Source: Betaproteobacteria bacterium
GTDB taxonomy: Bacteria > Pseudomonadota > Gammaproteobacteria > Burkholderiales > Burkholderiaceae
Assembly (NCBI GenBank): GCA_009921765.1
Contig: RFXC01000247.1
Coordinates: 1 to 5,685 of the forward strand
Direction: 5' to 3'
Length of the DNA: 5,685 bases
This document shows positions 1-5,490 of the stretch, one piece after another. Positions within the stretch are counted from its first letter, which is position 1. Every line of letters starts with the position of its first letter. The notes below the pieces were generated by a model that worked only from the letters and a program-made list of their open reading frames with translations, was not told the DNA's origin and searched no databases. The translations under genes were made by a program, and so were the position numbers.

Positions 1-1688
1 CCGCCAGCACCCGCGGCTGCGGCGGGTGTTTGTGCGGCAGCGGCGGGCTTCGCCGAAGCGGCAGCCGCGGGTGCTTGTGGGGCAGGCGCCGGCATCGCAG
101 TGACCGTCTGCTGGCCGTTTTCGGTGGTCACCAGTGTCTGCGCGGCCCCCGCGCGAATCATCAGTCGGGTGCCCTGCGCCGGCTCACCCTGAACGCCAGG
201 GTTGAGTTTGCGCAGGTTTGCCTCGGCAACCTTGTGACGACGAGCGATCGAGGCAAAGGTGTCGCCGTGAGCCACCGTGTGGTGCACCGGGCGTTGCTCA
301 GCGATTTCGACGATACGCGGACCCTGGAAATCCTCGATCTTGCGCTCGTCCCCAGCGGACTGCCCCGGAATGAGCAGCCGGGTTCCTGCGATCGGGCGCG
401 CCGACGGGCGGACGCCGTTGGCGCGTCGCAGGTCGGCCGCGCTCAGGCCGGCTCGCGTGGCCACCAGCTCGAGGGTCTCGCCCGCCTTGAGCGTGTAGGG
501 CTGCCAGGTGACGAACGGCTGACCCGACGCCACATGGCGCTCGATGGCTTCCAGGAATGCATCCAGCCGCTCGGCTGGCAGCTTGATCTCACTGTTGCGG
601 CTGGCCGCGATCACCGGACGGTTGTGAGCGGGGTTGAGTTCAAGGAACTCGTCAACGGTCATGCCGGCGAATTCAGCTGCCAGCTTCAGATCAATCGGCC
701 GGGTCTTTTCAATCGTGACGAAGTAGGGGCGGTTGGACAGACGCGGCAGCGCGAGGCCGAGTTCGTCGGCGCGCAGCAGAATGTTCTTGAGCGCAATCAG
801 CTTGGGGACGTAATAGCGCGTCTCGTTGGGCATGTTGAGCGACAGGTAATCAGCCGGCTTGTTGCGCGACTTGTTGAGCTTGATCGCCCGCGCAACCGCC
901 CCCTCGCCCCAGTTGTAGGATGCGAGCGCAAGGAACCAGTCGTTGCCTTGCATCTCGTAGATCTTCTGCAGATATTCAAGCGCTGCCTGGGTGGACTTGA
1001 CCACATCGCGCCGGTTGTCCACCCACCAGTCCTGCTGCAGGTTGTAGGCACGGCCCGTTGATGGAATGAATTGCCAGAGCCCCGAGGCTTGCGCAGTGGA
1101 CAGTGCCGTGGGATTCATTGCGCTTTCGACGAACGGGAGCAGCGCAAGTTCGGCCGGCATGCCGCGCTTTTCGATTTCTTCGATGATGTGAAACAGATAC
1201 GGCCCGCCTCGAACCATCATGCGCTGGAGATAGTCGGGCTTGCCGAGGTAGAAGCGCTCCATGCGTTCGACCAGCGGGGTATCCAGCGGCGGCATGGCAA
1301 AGCCGGCGCGGATACGGTCCCAGATGTTGTCGAAGCGCCGACCGGGAAGGCCAGGGTCGGCGCCGCGCATCGCGTCGTCCTCGTCGATCACCAACTCGAG
1401 TCGCGCGATCGCCTCGGCCCGCTGGCGCTCGCGCAGACTCATGTGTCGACCGGGCTCGGGCTCAGGTCCAGACAGGGCAAACGCCTCGGCGATCGGCGCC
1501 GGGGCAGCCGGCGGGGACTGCTCAGGTGCAGGGTTCAAGGCTGCACATCCGCCCAGCACCCCTATGAAACCGGCAAGGCCGATGGCGCGCGAGACCCGAT
1601 CAACGATCGTGCGAGAAGCAGAACCCGCCCCCTGGTTGGGCATGCCGACGGTTTGGTCGGCAGAACCTTGGTGCTCGGCTCGCTGCAA
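1..1688 (-). CDS. mltD: MltD-type membrane-bound lytic murein transglycosylase, LysM-containing lipoprotein (3' end cut by window)
   Basis: This enzyme cleaves the MurNAc-GlcNAc bond of peptidoglycan non-hydrolytically, forming 1,6-anhydro-MurNAc, and would sit in the periplasm anchored by lipid. The minus frame is open from 1688 to base 1. Numbered from the TTG at 1688, a hydrophobic signal ends in a lipobox LGGC with Cys48. The SLT domain (about 165-285) has LLPFVESAMNP with catalytic Glu188, then GLWQFIP (203-209) and ASYNWGEGAV (256-265), all hallmarks of family 1 transglycosylases. Two LysM peptidoglycan-binding repeats follow at about 397-441 and 469-512. The visible end is Ala/Pro-rich. 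Start: TTG 1688 has GGAGG five bases upstream. The in-frame ATG at 1643 has no visible Shine-Dalgarno but gives a shorter n-region, so it remains possible. The gene lies downstream of gloB on the same strand, with its own probable promoter between them. The family is certain; the start is not. Confidence 0.93.
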   Translation of the reverse strand, partial: MQRAEHQGSADQTVGMPNQGAGSASRTIVDRVSRAIGLAGFIGVLGGCAALNPAPEQSPPAAPAPIAEAFALSGPEPEPGRHMSLRERQRAEAIARLELVIDEDDAMRGADPGLPGRRFDNIWDRIRAGFAMPPLDTPLVERMERFYLGKPDYLQRMMVRGGPYLFHIIEEIEKRGMPAELALLPFVESAMNPTALSTAQASGLWQFIPSTGRAYNLQQDWWVDNRRDVVKSTQAALEYLQKIYEMQGNDWFLALASYNWGEGAVARAIKLNKSRNKPADYLSLNMPNETRYYVPKLIALKNILLRADELGLALPRLSNRPYFVTIEKTRPIDLKLAAEFAGMTVDEFLELNPAHNRPVIAASRNSEIKLPAERLDAFLEAIERHVASGQPFVTWQPYTLKAGETLELVATRAGLSAADLRRANGVRPSARPIAGTRLLIPGQSAGDERKIEDFQGPRIVEIAEQRPVHHTVAHGDTFASIARRHKVAEANLRKLNPGVQGEPAQGTRLMIRAGAAQTLVTTENGQQTVTAMPAPAPQAPAAAASAKPAAAAQTPAAAAGAG

Positions 1689-1693
1689 CGAAA

Positions 1694-1698
1694 CCTCC
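1694..1698 (-). promoter_or_regulatory. Ribosome binding site of mltD deciding a TTG start
   Basis: GGAGG on the minus strand is followed by five bases (TTTCG) and an in-frame TTG at 1688-1686. No stop lies between this TTG and the ATG at 1643, which has only CCGTCGGC directly before it. This is the strongest Shine-Dalgarno match upstream of mltD and favours the TTG start, although the resulting signal peptide n-region is long, at about 34 residues before the hydrophobic core. Confidence 0.55.
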
Positions 1699-1782
1699 AG
1701 GCAGGTGTTGGATCTGAACGCGGTGTGCCGCTACGGTGTGCTGCCCGGCGCCCTGCCAAACTGTTGTTTTTTTGGCTAGTCG

Positions 1783-1805
1783 CCGTCGGTCGGCTAAACC
1801 GACGG
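1783..1805. repeat. Perfect 8-base inverted repeat with 7-base spacer at the mltD transcription start
   Basis: CCGTCGGT and ACCGACGG are exact reverse complements separated by seven bases. The repeat begins right next to the -10 box and covers the predicted start of mltD transcription. It could be an operator or a hairpin at the very 5' end of the mltD RNA. It does not look like an intrinsic terminator for gloB: reading in the minus direction, the bases after the stem are followed by a run of A, not T. Confidence 0.5.
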
Positions 1806-1834
1806 AATTTAGGAGAACTGACCGTTACGGTCAA
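1806..1834 (-). promoter_or_regulatory. Probable sigma70-type promoter of mltD
   Basis: On the minus strand the -35 box TTGACC (1834-1829) matches consensus at five of six bases. A spacer of exactly 17 bases follows, then the -10 box TAAATT (1811-1806) at four of six. Transcription would begin near 1799, giving a leader of about 110 bases to the TTG start. The element lies just past the gloB stop, so mltD can be transcribed separately. The -35 box overlaps one palindrome and the predicted start lies in a second, which suggests control by a DNA-binding protein. Confidence 0.6.
1819..1833. repeat. 15-base perfect palindrome overlapping the mltD -35 box (candidate operator)
   Basis: TGACCGT-T-ACGGTCA is a perfect inverted repeat of two 7-base arms around a single central base. 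It covers five of the six bases of the -35 box and much of the spacer of the predicted mltD promoter, a position typical of a repressor operator. The arms are too close to form a stable RNA hairpin, so a dimeric DNA-binding protein is the better reading. No regulator gene is visible in the window. Confidence 0.5.
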
Positions 1835-1857
1835 GTCAGGCTCGGCCAGGGCGTGTT

Positions 1858-2682
1858 TCACCGGAAGTCGTTTTTCCACTGTCGCAGCACTGCAAATGTT
1901 TCCACCCGGTTGGCGGGCACGGTGTGCTGGTGAAGGGCGGCCTGTTGCATGACCGCGGGCTGGTCGGCGCGCAGGAAAGGATTCGTGGCGCGCTCGATTG
2001 CGATGGTGCTCGGTACCGTTGACAGCCCGCGCGCGCGCATCTCGGTCGCCTCGGCAAGGCGGTCGGCGACGGCGCTCGAATCGGGCTCGGCGGCCGCCGC
2101 GAAGCGCAGATTCGACAGCGTGTACTCATGGGCGCAGTAAACCATGGTGTCGGGCGCCAACGCCGCCAGACGGTCGAGAGAAGCCACCATCTGCGGGGGC
2201 GTGCCCTCGAACATGCGGCCGCAGCCGGCCGCAAACAGGGTGTCACCGCAGAAGAGGAGCGGTCGCGGGTCTGCGCCCAACGAGGGGAGCACATAGGCGA
2301 TGTGATCCAGGGTGTGGCCGGGTACGGTCAGCACGCGAGCGAGGTGTCCACCCAGCCCGGTGTCTACGCTGTCGTGGTCCTGCACGGGTTCCGTGACCGT
2401 TGGAATCTTGGCCGTGTCGGGACCCACGACCCGGGCGCCGGTGCGTGCGACCAACTCGGCGACGCCCCCCGCGTGATCGGCGTGGTGATGTGTCAGTAGA
2501 ATGCAGACCAGGTGCAGTGAGCGGTCTTCGAGCGCTTTCAGCACGGGCCCGGCATCGCCAGGATCCACCACCGCTGCGCGGTTGGAGTCCGGCGACTGCA
2601 GCAGCCAGAAGTAGTTATCGCTGAACGCGGGAATCGGATGCACGAGCGGGTGTGCCGGTGCCGCATATCGCCAGGATGTCAT
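1858..2682 (-). CDS. gloB: Hydroxyacylglutathione hydrolase (glyoxalase II)
   Basis: GloB hydrolyses S-lactoylglutathione to D-lactate and glutathione, the second step of the glyoxalase route for methylglyoxal detoxification in the cytosol. The 274-residue protein is slightly longer than the usual 250-260. It opens with the family signature HPIPAFSDNYFWLL (15-28). The binuclear metal site is complete: THHHADH (64-70) supplies His65, His67, Asp69 and His70, GHT supplies His123, CGDTLFAAGCGR supplies bridging Asp147, and CAHEYT supplies His185. NPFLR (234-238) is the conserved C-terminal motif. The ATG at 2682 is the only plausible start because an in-frame stop lies at 2703-2701. No clear Shine-Dalgarno precedes it. 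The gene is divergent from the methyltransferase that follows on the other strand, an arrangement also found in E. coli gloB/yafS. Confidence 0.96.
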   Translation of the reverse strand: MTSWRYAAPAHPLVHPIPAFSDNYFWLLQSPDSNRAAVVDPGDAGPVLKALEDRSLHLVCILLTHHHADHAGGVAELVARTGARVVGPDTAKIPTVTEPVQDHDSVDTGLGGHLARVLTVPGHTLDHIAYVLPSLGADPRPLLFCGDTLFAAGCGRMFEGTPPQMVASLDRLAALAPDTMVYCAHEYTLSNLRFAAAAEPDSSAVADRLAEATEMRARGLSTVPSTIAIERATNPFLRADQPAVMQQAALHQHTVPANRVETFAVLRQWKNDFR

Positions 2683-2770
2683 TGAAGTGACCGATCGTCG
2701 TCAAGAGGATCCGGACATTACAGGAACCGGCCCGACCCGTGTGCCCGACCCGTTGGGTGCGGGCGGCAGC

Positions 2771-2774
2771 GGAG
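2771..2774 (+). promoter_or_regulatory. Ribosome binding site favouring the GTG 2783 start
   Basis: GGAG lies eight bases before the GTG at 2783. The longer frame's GTG at 2687 sits only four bases from the gloB start codon and has no comparable site. Choosing 2783 leaves a 100-base gap between the two divergent genes, enough for their promoters. I could not find a convincing -35/-10 pair there for either gene. Confidence 0.5.
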
Positions 2775-2782
2775 CCGGCTCG

Positions 2783-3580
2783 GTGTCTGCCTGGGCGTCA
2801 TGGCTCCAGTCCCCGCCCGGACGTTATTTGCTCGCCTGGGAGCAAGCAGCGCTCGACCACGCGGTGGTTGATGTCTTTGGTTACCACGCGCTGCAGTGCG
2901 GGACCCCGAACCACGATTTTCTTCGCAGCAACCGGATGCCGCACCGCGTGGTGGCTTCCACCGGCGCCGAGCCCGGGCTGGTGGCCGGGCATGGGCATTC
3001 GCTGCTGACGATTGATCAGTTTGAGGAGCTGCCGTTTGCGACCCAGTCGCTCGACCTGGTGGTGCTGCCGCATGTGCTGGAGATGACGGCCGACCCGCAC
3101 CAGGTGCTCCGTGAAGTCGACCGGGTGCTGCGCCCCGAGGGGCGGATGATCGTGACCGGCTTCAACCCGGTGAGCCTGTGGGGCCTGCGCGAGACCGTGG
3201 GGCTCCCGCTTGGCTACGGTTTTCTGCCGCCGCAGTCAAAGCTCATCTCGCTTCTGAGGTTGCGCGATTGGCTTCGACTGCTCAGTTACTCCCCGTCCGA
3301 CTCCGTGCACGGATGTTTCCGACCTGCTTGCGTGAGCGAGCGCTGGCTTGAGCGCTTTGGCTTCATTGAGCGGGCGGGTGATCGCTGGTGGCCGATTCTG
3401 GGGGCGGTCTACCTTCAGTCGGCGATCAAGCGTCTGCCCGGCATGACGTTACAGGGGCCGGTCTGGCGCAAGCGCTTCAGTGGACGCGCGTCGGCGCCGG
3501 TGGCGACTCATCGCGGTACATGTAATCGCGAGCCAGCGGAAGCGGGCTCTGCAGACCGTGTGGTCCCGCCGTCGGTTTGA
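2783..3580 (+). CDS. YafS-like class I SAM-dependent methyltransferase, substrate unknown
   Basis: This 265-residue protein resembles the methyltransferases encoded next to gloB in many proteobacteria (E. coli YafS, about 240 residues). Their substrate is not known to me. FGYHALQCG (32-40) stands where the usual glycine-rich SAM loop is expected. DLVVLPHVLEM (91-101) is the post-loop acidic region, and EVDRVLRPEGRMIVTGFNP (111-129) is the classic Methyltransf_11 strand, followed by SLWGLR. The frame is open back to GTG 2687, but that would add 32 Gly/Pro-rich residues unlike the family. GTG 2783 has GGAG eight bases upstream and places the conserved PPGRYLLAWEQA near the N-terminus, so I chose it. 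GTG 2741 is a third option. The last 34 residues are encoded over the 3' end of the convergent cfa-type gene and look like a non-conserved extension. Confidence 0.85.
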   Translation: MSAWASWLQSPPGRYLLAWEQAALDHAVVDVFGYHALQCGTPNHDFLRSNRMPHRVVASTGAEPGLVAGHGHSLLTIDQFEELPFATQSLDLVVLPHVLEMTADPHQVLREVDRVLRPEGRMIVTGFNPVSLWGLRETVGLPLGYGFLPPQSKLISLLRLRDWLRLLSYSPSDSVHGCFRPACVSERWLERFGFIERAGDRWWPILGAVYLQSAIKRLPGMTLQGPVWRKRFSGRASAPVATHRGTCNREPAEAGSADRVVPPSV

Positions 3581-4760
3581 ACGCAAGCAACTGATACAGA
3601 TTGACCCAGCCGTGCGCGAACGCGTGCGCGCAGCCGGCGAGGTACACGCGCCAGATCCGGGCGATACGTTCGCCGGCGAGGGCGATCAGCGCTGCCTGCT
3701 CGCGCTCGAATGCAGCCGACCAGGCCGCGAGCGTGAGGGCGTAGTGGCGGCGCAGTGACTCCGCATCGGCCAGTTCAAGTCCGGCCTCCGACAGCTCACG
3801 AATGGCGAGCGAGACGTGAGGCAGTTCGCCGTTTGGAAAAACATAGCGGTCGATGAACTCCCCGGCGCCCAGACCCACCCATCGGCTGTCGACCGATGCC
3901 GAGGTAATGCCGTGGTTCATCACGATGCCCCCGGGTTTCAGCAGCGCATGAATCTGGCGGAAGTAGGCGCCAAGATTGGCGAGCCCGACGTGCTCGAACA
4001 TGCCGATGGATGCGATCCGGTCAAAACCTTCGTCGACTTGGATGTCGCGGTAATCCTGCAGGCGGATCTGGACCCGGTCGCCTAGCCCTGCCTCCTCCAC
4101 CCGTTCCCGGGCAAGTTCGAACTGGTTGCGTGACAGCGTGATGCCGACCGCATGTACGCCGTAGCGTTCAGCGGCCCGCATCACCAGCGCGCCCCAACCA
4201 CAGCCGATATCCAGCAGTCGCTGCCCAGGTGCGAGCCGCAGTTTGCGACAGACGTGGTCGAGTTTCTGCAGTTGCGCTGTGGCCAGGTCTTCGTGGCCGG
4301 TCCGGTAGTAGGCGCAGGAGTACACCATCCGGTGATCAAGAAAGCGCTGATAGAACGCGTTTGAAACATCGTAGTGATGGGCGATTGACGACCGATCGCG
4401 CTGCCGCGTGTGGCGCGACAGCCAGCGAGGCAGGCGGCCAGCCCGCGCGCCTCCGTGATGAGCGGCCGCCAGGCGTGAGGCGATGGCGATGGCGTCGGTG
4501 ACGGGCCCGTCCACATCGATCAGTCCCTCGACATAGGCTTCGCCCAGCGCATCGAGGCTCGGCCGGATCAGGCGCCGGGCGGCAGCAGGGCTGCGCAGAT
4601 GCAGCGTGACCGTAGGTGGGGCGTGTGCCTCGCGCGAGGACGCGGACGGGGCCGACATCAAGACCTCATCGCCCTGCCACAGGCGCACCTTGAGCGGCAG
4701 TGGATTGGTGTCGCGCAGGCGGTCAAGTTCGCGAATCATCCGGCGGTCAAGTCCCAACAT
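3477..4760 (-). CDS. cfa: Cyclopropane-fatty-acyl-phospholipid synthase (Cfa family SAM methyltransferase)
   Basis: Cfa enzymes add a methylene group from S-adenosylmethionine across the cis double bond of unsaturated acyl chains in membrane phospholipids. With the ATG at 4760 the protein has 427 residues, against about 382 in E. coli. LPLKVRLWQGDE (about 21-32) is the N-terminal domain opening. HYDVSNAFY (129-137) precedes YSCAYY with Cys149. LLDIGCGWG (182-190) is the SAM loop and GITLSRNQ follows. MFEHVG holds Glu256, NHGI holds His283 and Ile285, and YVFPNGELPH is at 306-315. By comparison with E. coli, the bicarbonate/active-site set (Cys139, Glu239, His266, Ile268, Tyr317) appears intact, with Tyr340 as the likely last member. 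The frame is open back to TTG 4913, but ATG 4760 has GGGAG eight bases upstream and fits the family. The exact lipid modification could differ from cyclopropanation. Confidence 0.93.
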   Translation of the reverse strand: MLGLDRRMIRELDRLRDTNPLPLKVRLWQGDEVLMSAPSASSREAHAPPTVTLHLRSPAAARRLIRPSLDALGEAYVEGLIDVDGPVTDAIAIASRLAAAHHGGARAGRLPRWLSRHTRQRDRSSIAHHYDVSNAFYQRFLDHRMVYSCAYYRTGHEDLATAQLQKLDHVCRKLRLAPGQRLLDIGCGWGALVMRAAERYGVHAVGITLSRNQFELARERVEEAGLGDRVQIRLQDYRDIQVDEGFDRIASIGMFEHVGLANLGAYFRQIHALLKPGGIVMNHGITSASVDSRWVGLGAGEFIDRYVFPNGELPHVSLAIRELSEAGLELADAESLRRHYALTLAAWSAAFEREQAALIALAGERIARIWRVYLAGCAHAFAHGWVNLYQLLAFKPTAGPHGLQSPLPLARDYMYRDESPPAPTRVH

Positions 4761-4768
4761 GCGATCGG

Positions 4769-4773
4769 CTCCC
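4769..4773 (-). promoter_or_regulatory. Ribosome binding site deciding the cfa start at 4760
   Basis: GGGAG on the minus strand is followed by eight bases and then the ATG at 4760-4758. The alternative TTG at 4913 would add 51 residues with no family resemblance, would have its first codon overlap the rnhA start codon, and would leave no room for promoters. The ATG at 4760 leaves a 152-base divergent intergenic region. Confidence 0.65.
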
Positions 4774-4828
4774 GATGCCCAGACCTCAGCATATCCCCGG
4801 CCGAACGCCTGGATGGCCTTGGCACGGG

Positions 4829-4834
4829 TAGAAT
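4829..4834 (+). promoter_or_regulatory. Possible -10 box for rnhA
   Basis: TAGAAT matches the sigma70 -10 consensus at five of six bases and lies about 80 bases before the rnhA ATG, in the region between the divergent cfa and rnhA genes. No good -35 hexamer lies 16-18 bases upstream, so this is a weak call resting on one hexamer. Confidence 0.3.
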
Positions 4835-4912
4835 CCGTCGCGGCTGTCCGGACCTGAATCTGGTTGAGCCATTCTGCTCGCGCCCGTTCACATTGCGCCT
4901 TCACCTGAATCA

Positions 4913-5365
4913 ATGACCGCTCCGATCGAGATCTATACCGACGGTGCCTGCAAGGGCAATCCGGGTCCAGGGGGCTGGGGTGCGCTCCTGCGCTGGCGCG
5001 GGCATGAACGCGAGTTGTTCGGTGGCGAACCCGTCACCACCAACAACCGGATGGAACTGACCGCGGTGATTCGCGCCCTGGAAGCGCTCACCCGCGAGAG
5101 CCTGGTCGTGGTGCATACCGACTCGCAATACGTTCAGAAGGGCATCAGCGAGTGGCTGCCCGGCTGGAAAGCGCGAGGTTGGATGACGAGCGACCGCAAG
5201 CCGGTTCGCAATGTCGATTTGTGGCGTGAACTCGACGCCCTCGCGCAACGACACCAGATCGAATGGCGTTGGGTCCGCGGCCATTCGGGGCATCCTGAAA
5301 ATGAACGCGCGGATGCGCTTGCCAACCGTGGGGTGGTCGACGTGGCCCGGCAGCAGCGGGCTTGA
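4913..5365 (+). CDS. rnhA: Ribonuclease HI
   Basis: RNase HI cuts the RNA strand of RNA:DNA hybrids, removing R-loops and primer remnants in the cytosol. The 150-residue protein matches the usual length of about 150-155. It begins with [16 protein letters not shown] (8-23). The complete catalytic set is visible: Asp10, Glu48 in NNRMELTA, Asp70 in HTDSQYV, His124 in [13 protein letters not shown], and Asp134. The basic handle region [15 protein letters not shown] (86-100) is present as in the E. coli enzyme. The ATG at 4913 places [10 protein letters not shown] where the family expects it, although no clear Shine-Dalgarno is seen. The gene is divergent from cfa. In many proteobacteria dnaQ lies next to rnhA, but here a different gene follows after 125 bases. 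Confidence 0.97.
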   Translation: MTAPIEIYTDGACKGNPGPGGWGALLRWRGHERELFGGEPVTTNNRMELTAVIRALEALTRESLVVVHTDSQYVQKGISEWLPGWKARGWMTSDRKPVRNVDLWRELDALAQRHQIEWRWVRGHSGHPENERADALANRGVVDVARQQRA

Positions 5366-5490
5366 CTGGAGGCGGGCCATCGCGAGGCGTCGCGGCGGGT
5401 TCGCGGTGCAGGGGCCAGTTCAACCAAGTATCCCTTGGGCCGCGTGATCGCCGAGTCTTGTGCTAGATTCATTTGACAAAAATCCCTCCA
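5366..5490 (+). other. Intergenic region after rnhA with a possible extended -10 promoter
   Basis: This 125-base gap contains no convincing gene. A short stem (5381-5385 with 5390-5394) lies just after the rnhA stop but has no T-run, so it is not a clear terminator. TGCTAGATT at 5461-5469 matches an extended -10 element (TGn followed by TAnnnT), with a start expected near 5476, about 15 bases before the ATG at 5491. A consensus-like TTGACA at 5473-5478 has no matching -10 box upstream of the gene. Confidence 0.35.

Noticed and set aside
47..59. Palindrome GCTTCGCCGAAGC
   Set aside because: It lies inside the Ala-rich coding tail of mltD and is easily explained by codon composition (Ser-Ala-Lys codons). 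No regulatory context is present.
1764..1806. Hairpin plus T-run as an intrinsic terminator after gloB
   Set aside because: The T-run (1767-1773) is on the plus strand and precedes the stem in that direction. On the gloB strand it is an A-run, so the order is wrong for termination on either strand.
30..1952. Two long plus-strand open frames (30-1061 and 1071-1952)
   Set aside because: They lie antisense to mltD and the gloB 3' end. The minus frame carries clear lipobox, transglycosylase and LysM motifs, while these plus frames show no domain and are Arg/Gly/Val-rich, as expected of shadows in high-GC DNA.
4761..4913. N-terminal extension of the cfa protein from TTG 4913
   Set aside because: The 51 extra residues show no family resemblance, the TTG codon overlaps the rnhA ATG, and ATG 4760 has a good Shine-Dalgarno at ideal spacing.
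5473..5478. Consensus TTGACA as a -35 box for the last gene
   Set aside because: A -10 box 16-18 bases downstream would fall inside the coding region after ATG 5491 and no good match exists there. The extended -10 at 5461-5469 is the better candidate.
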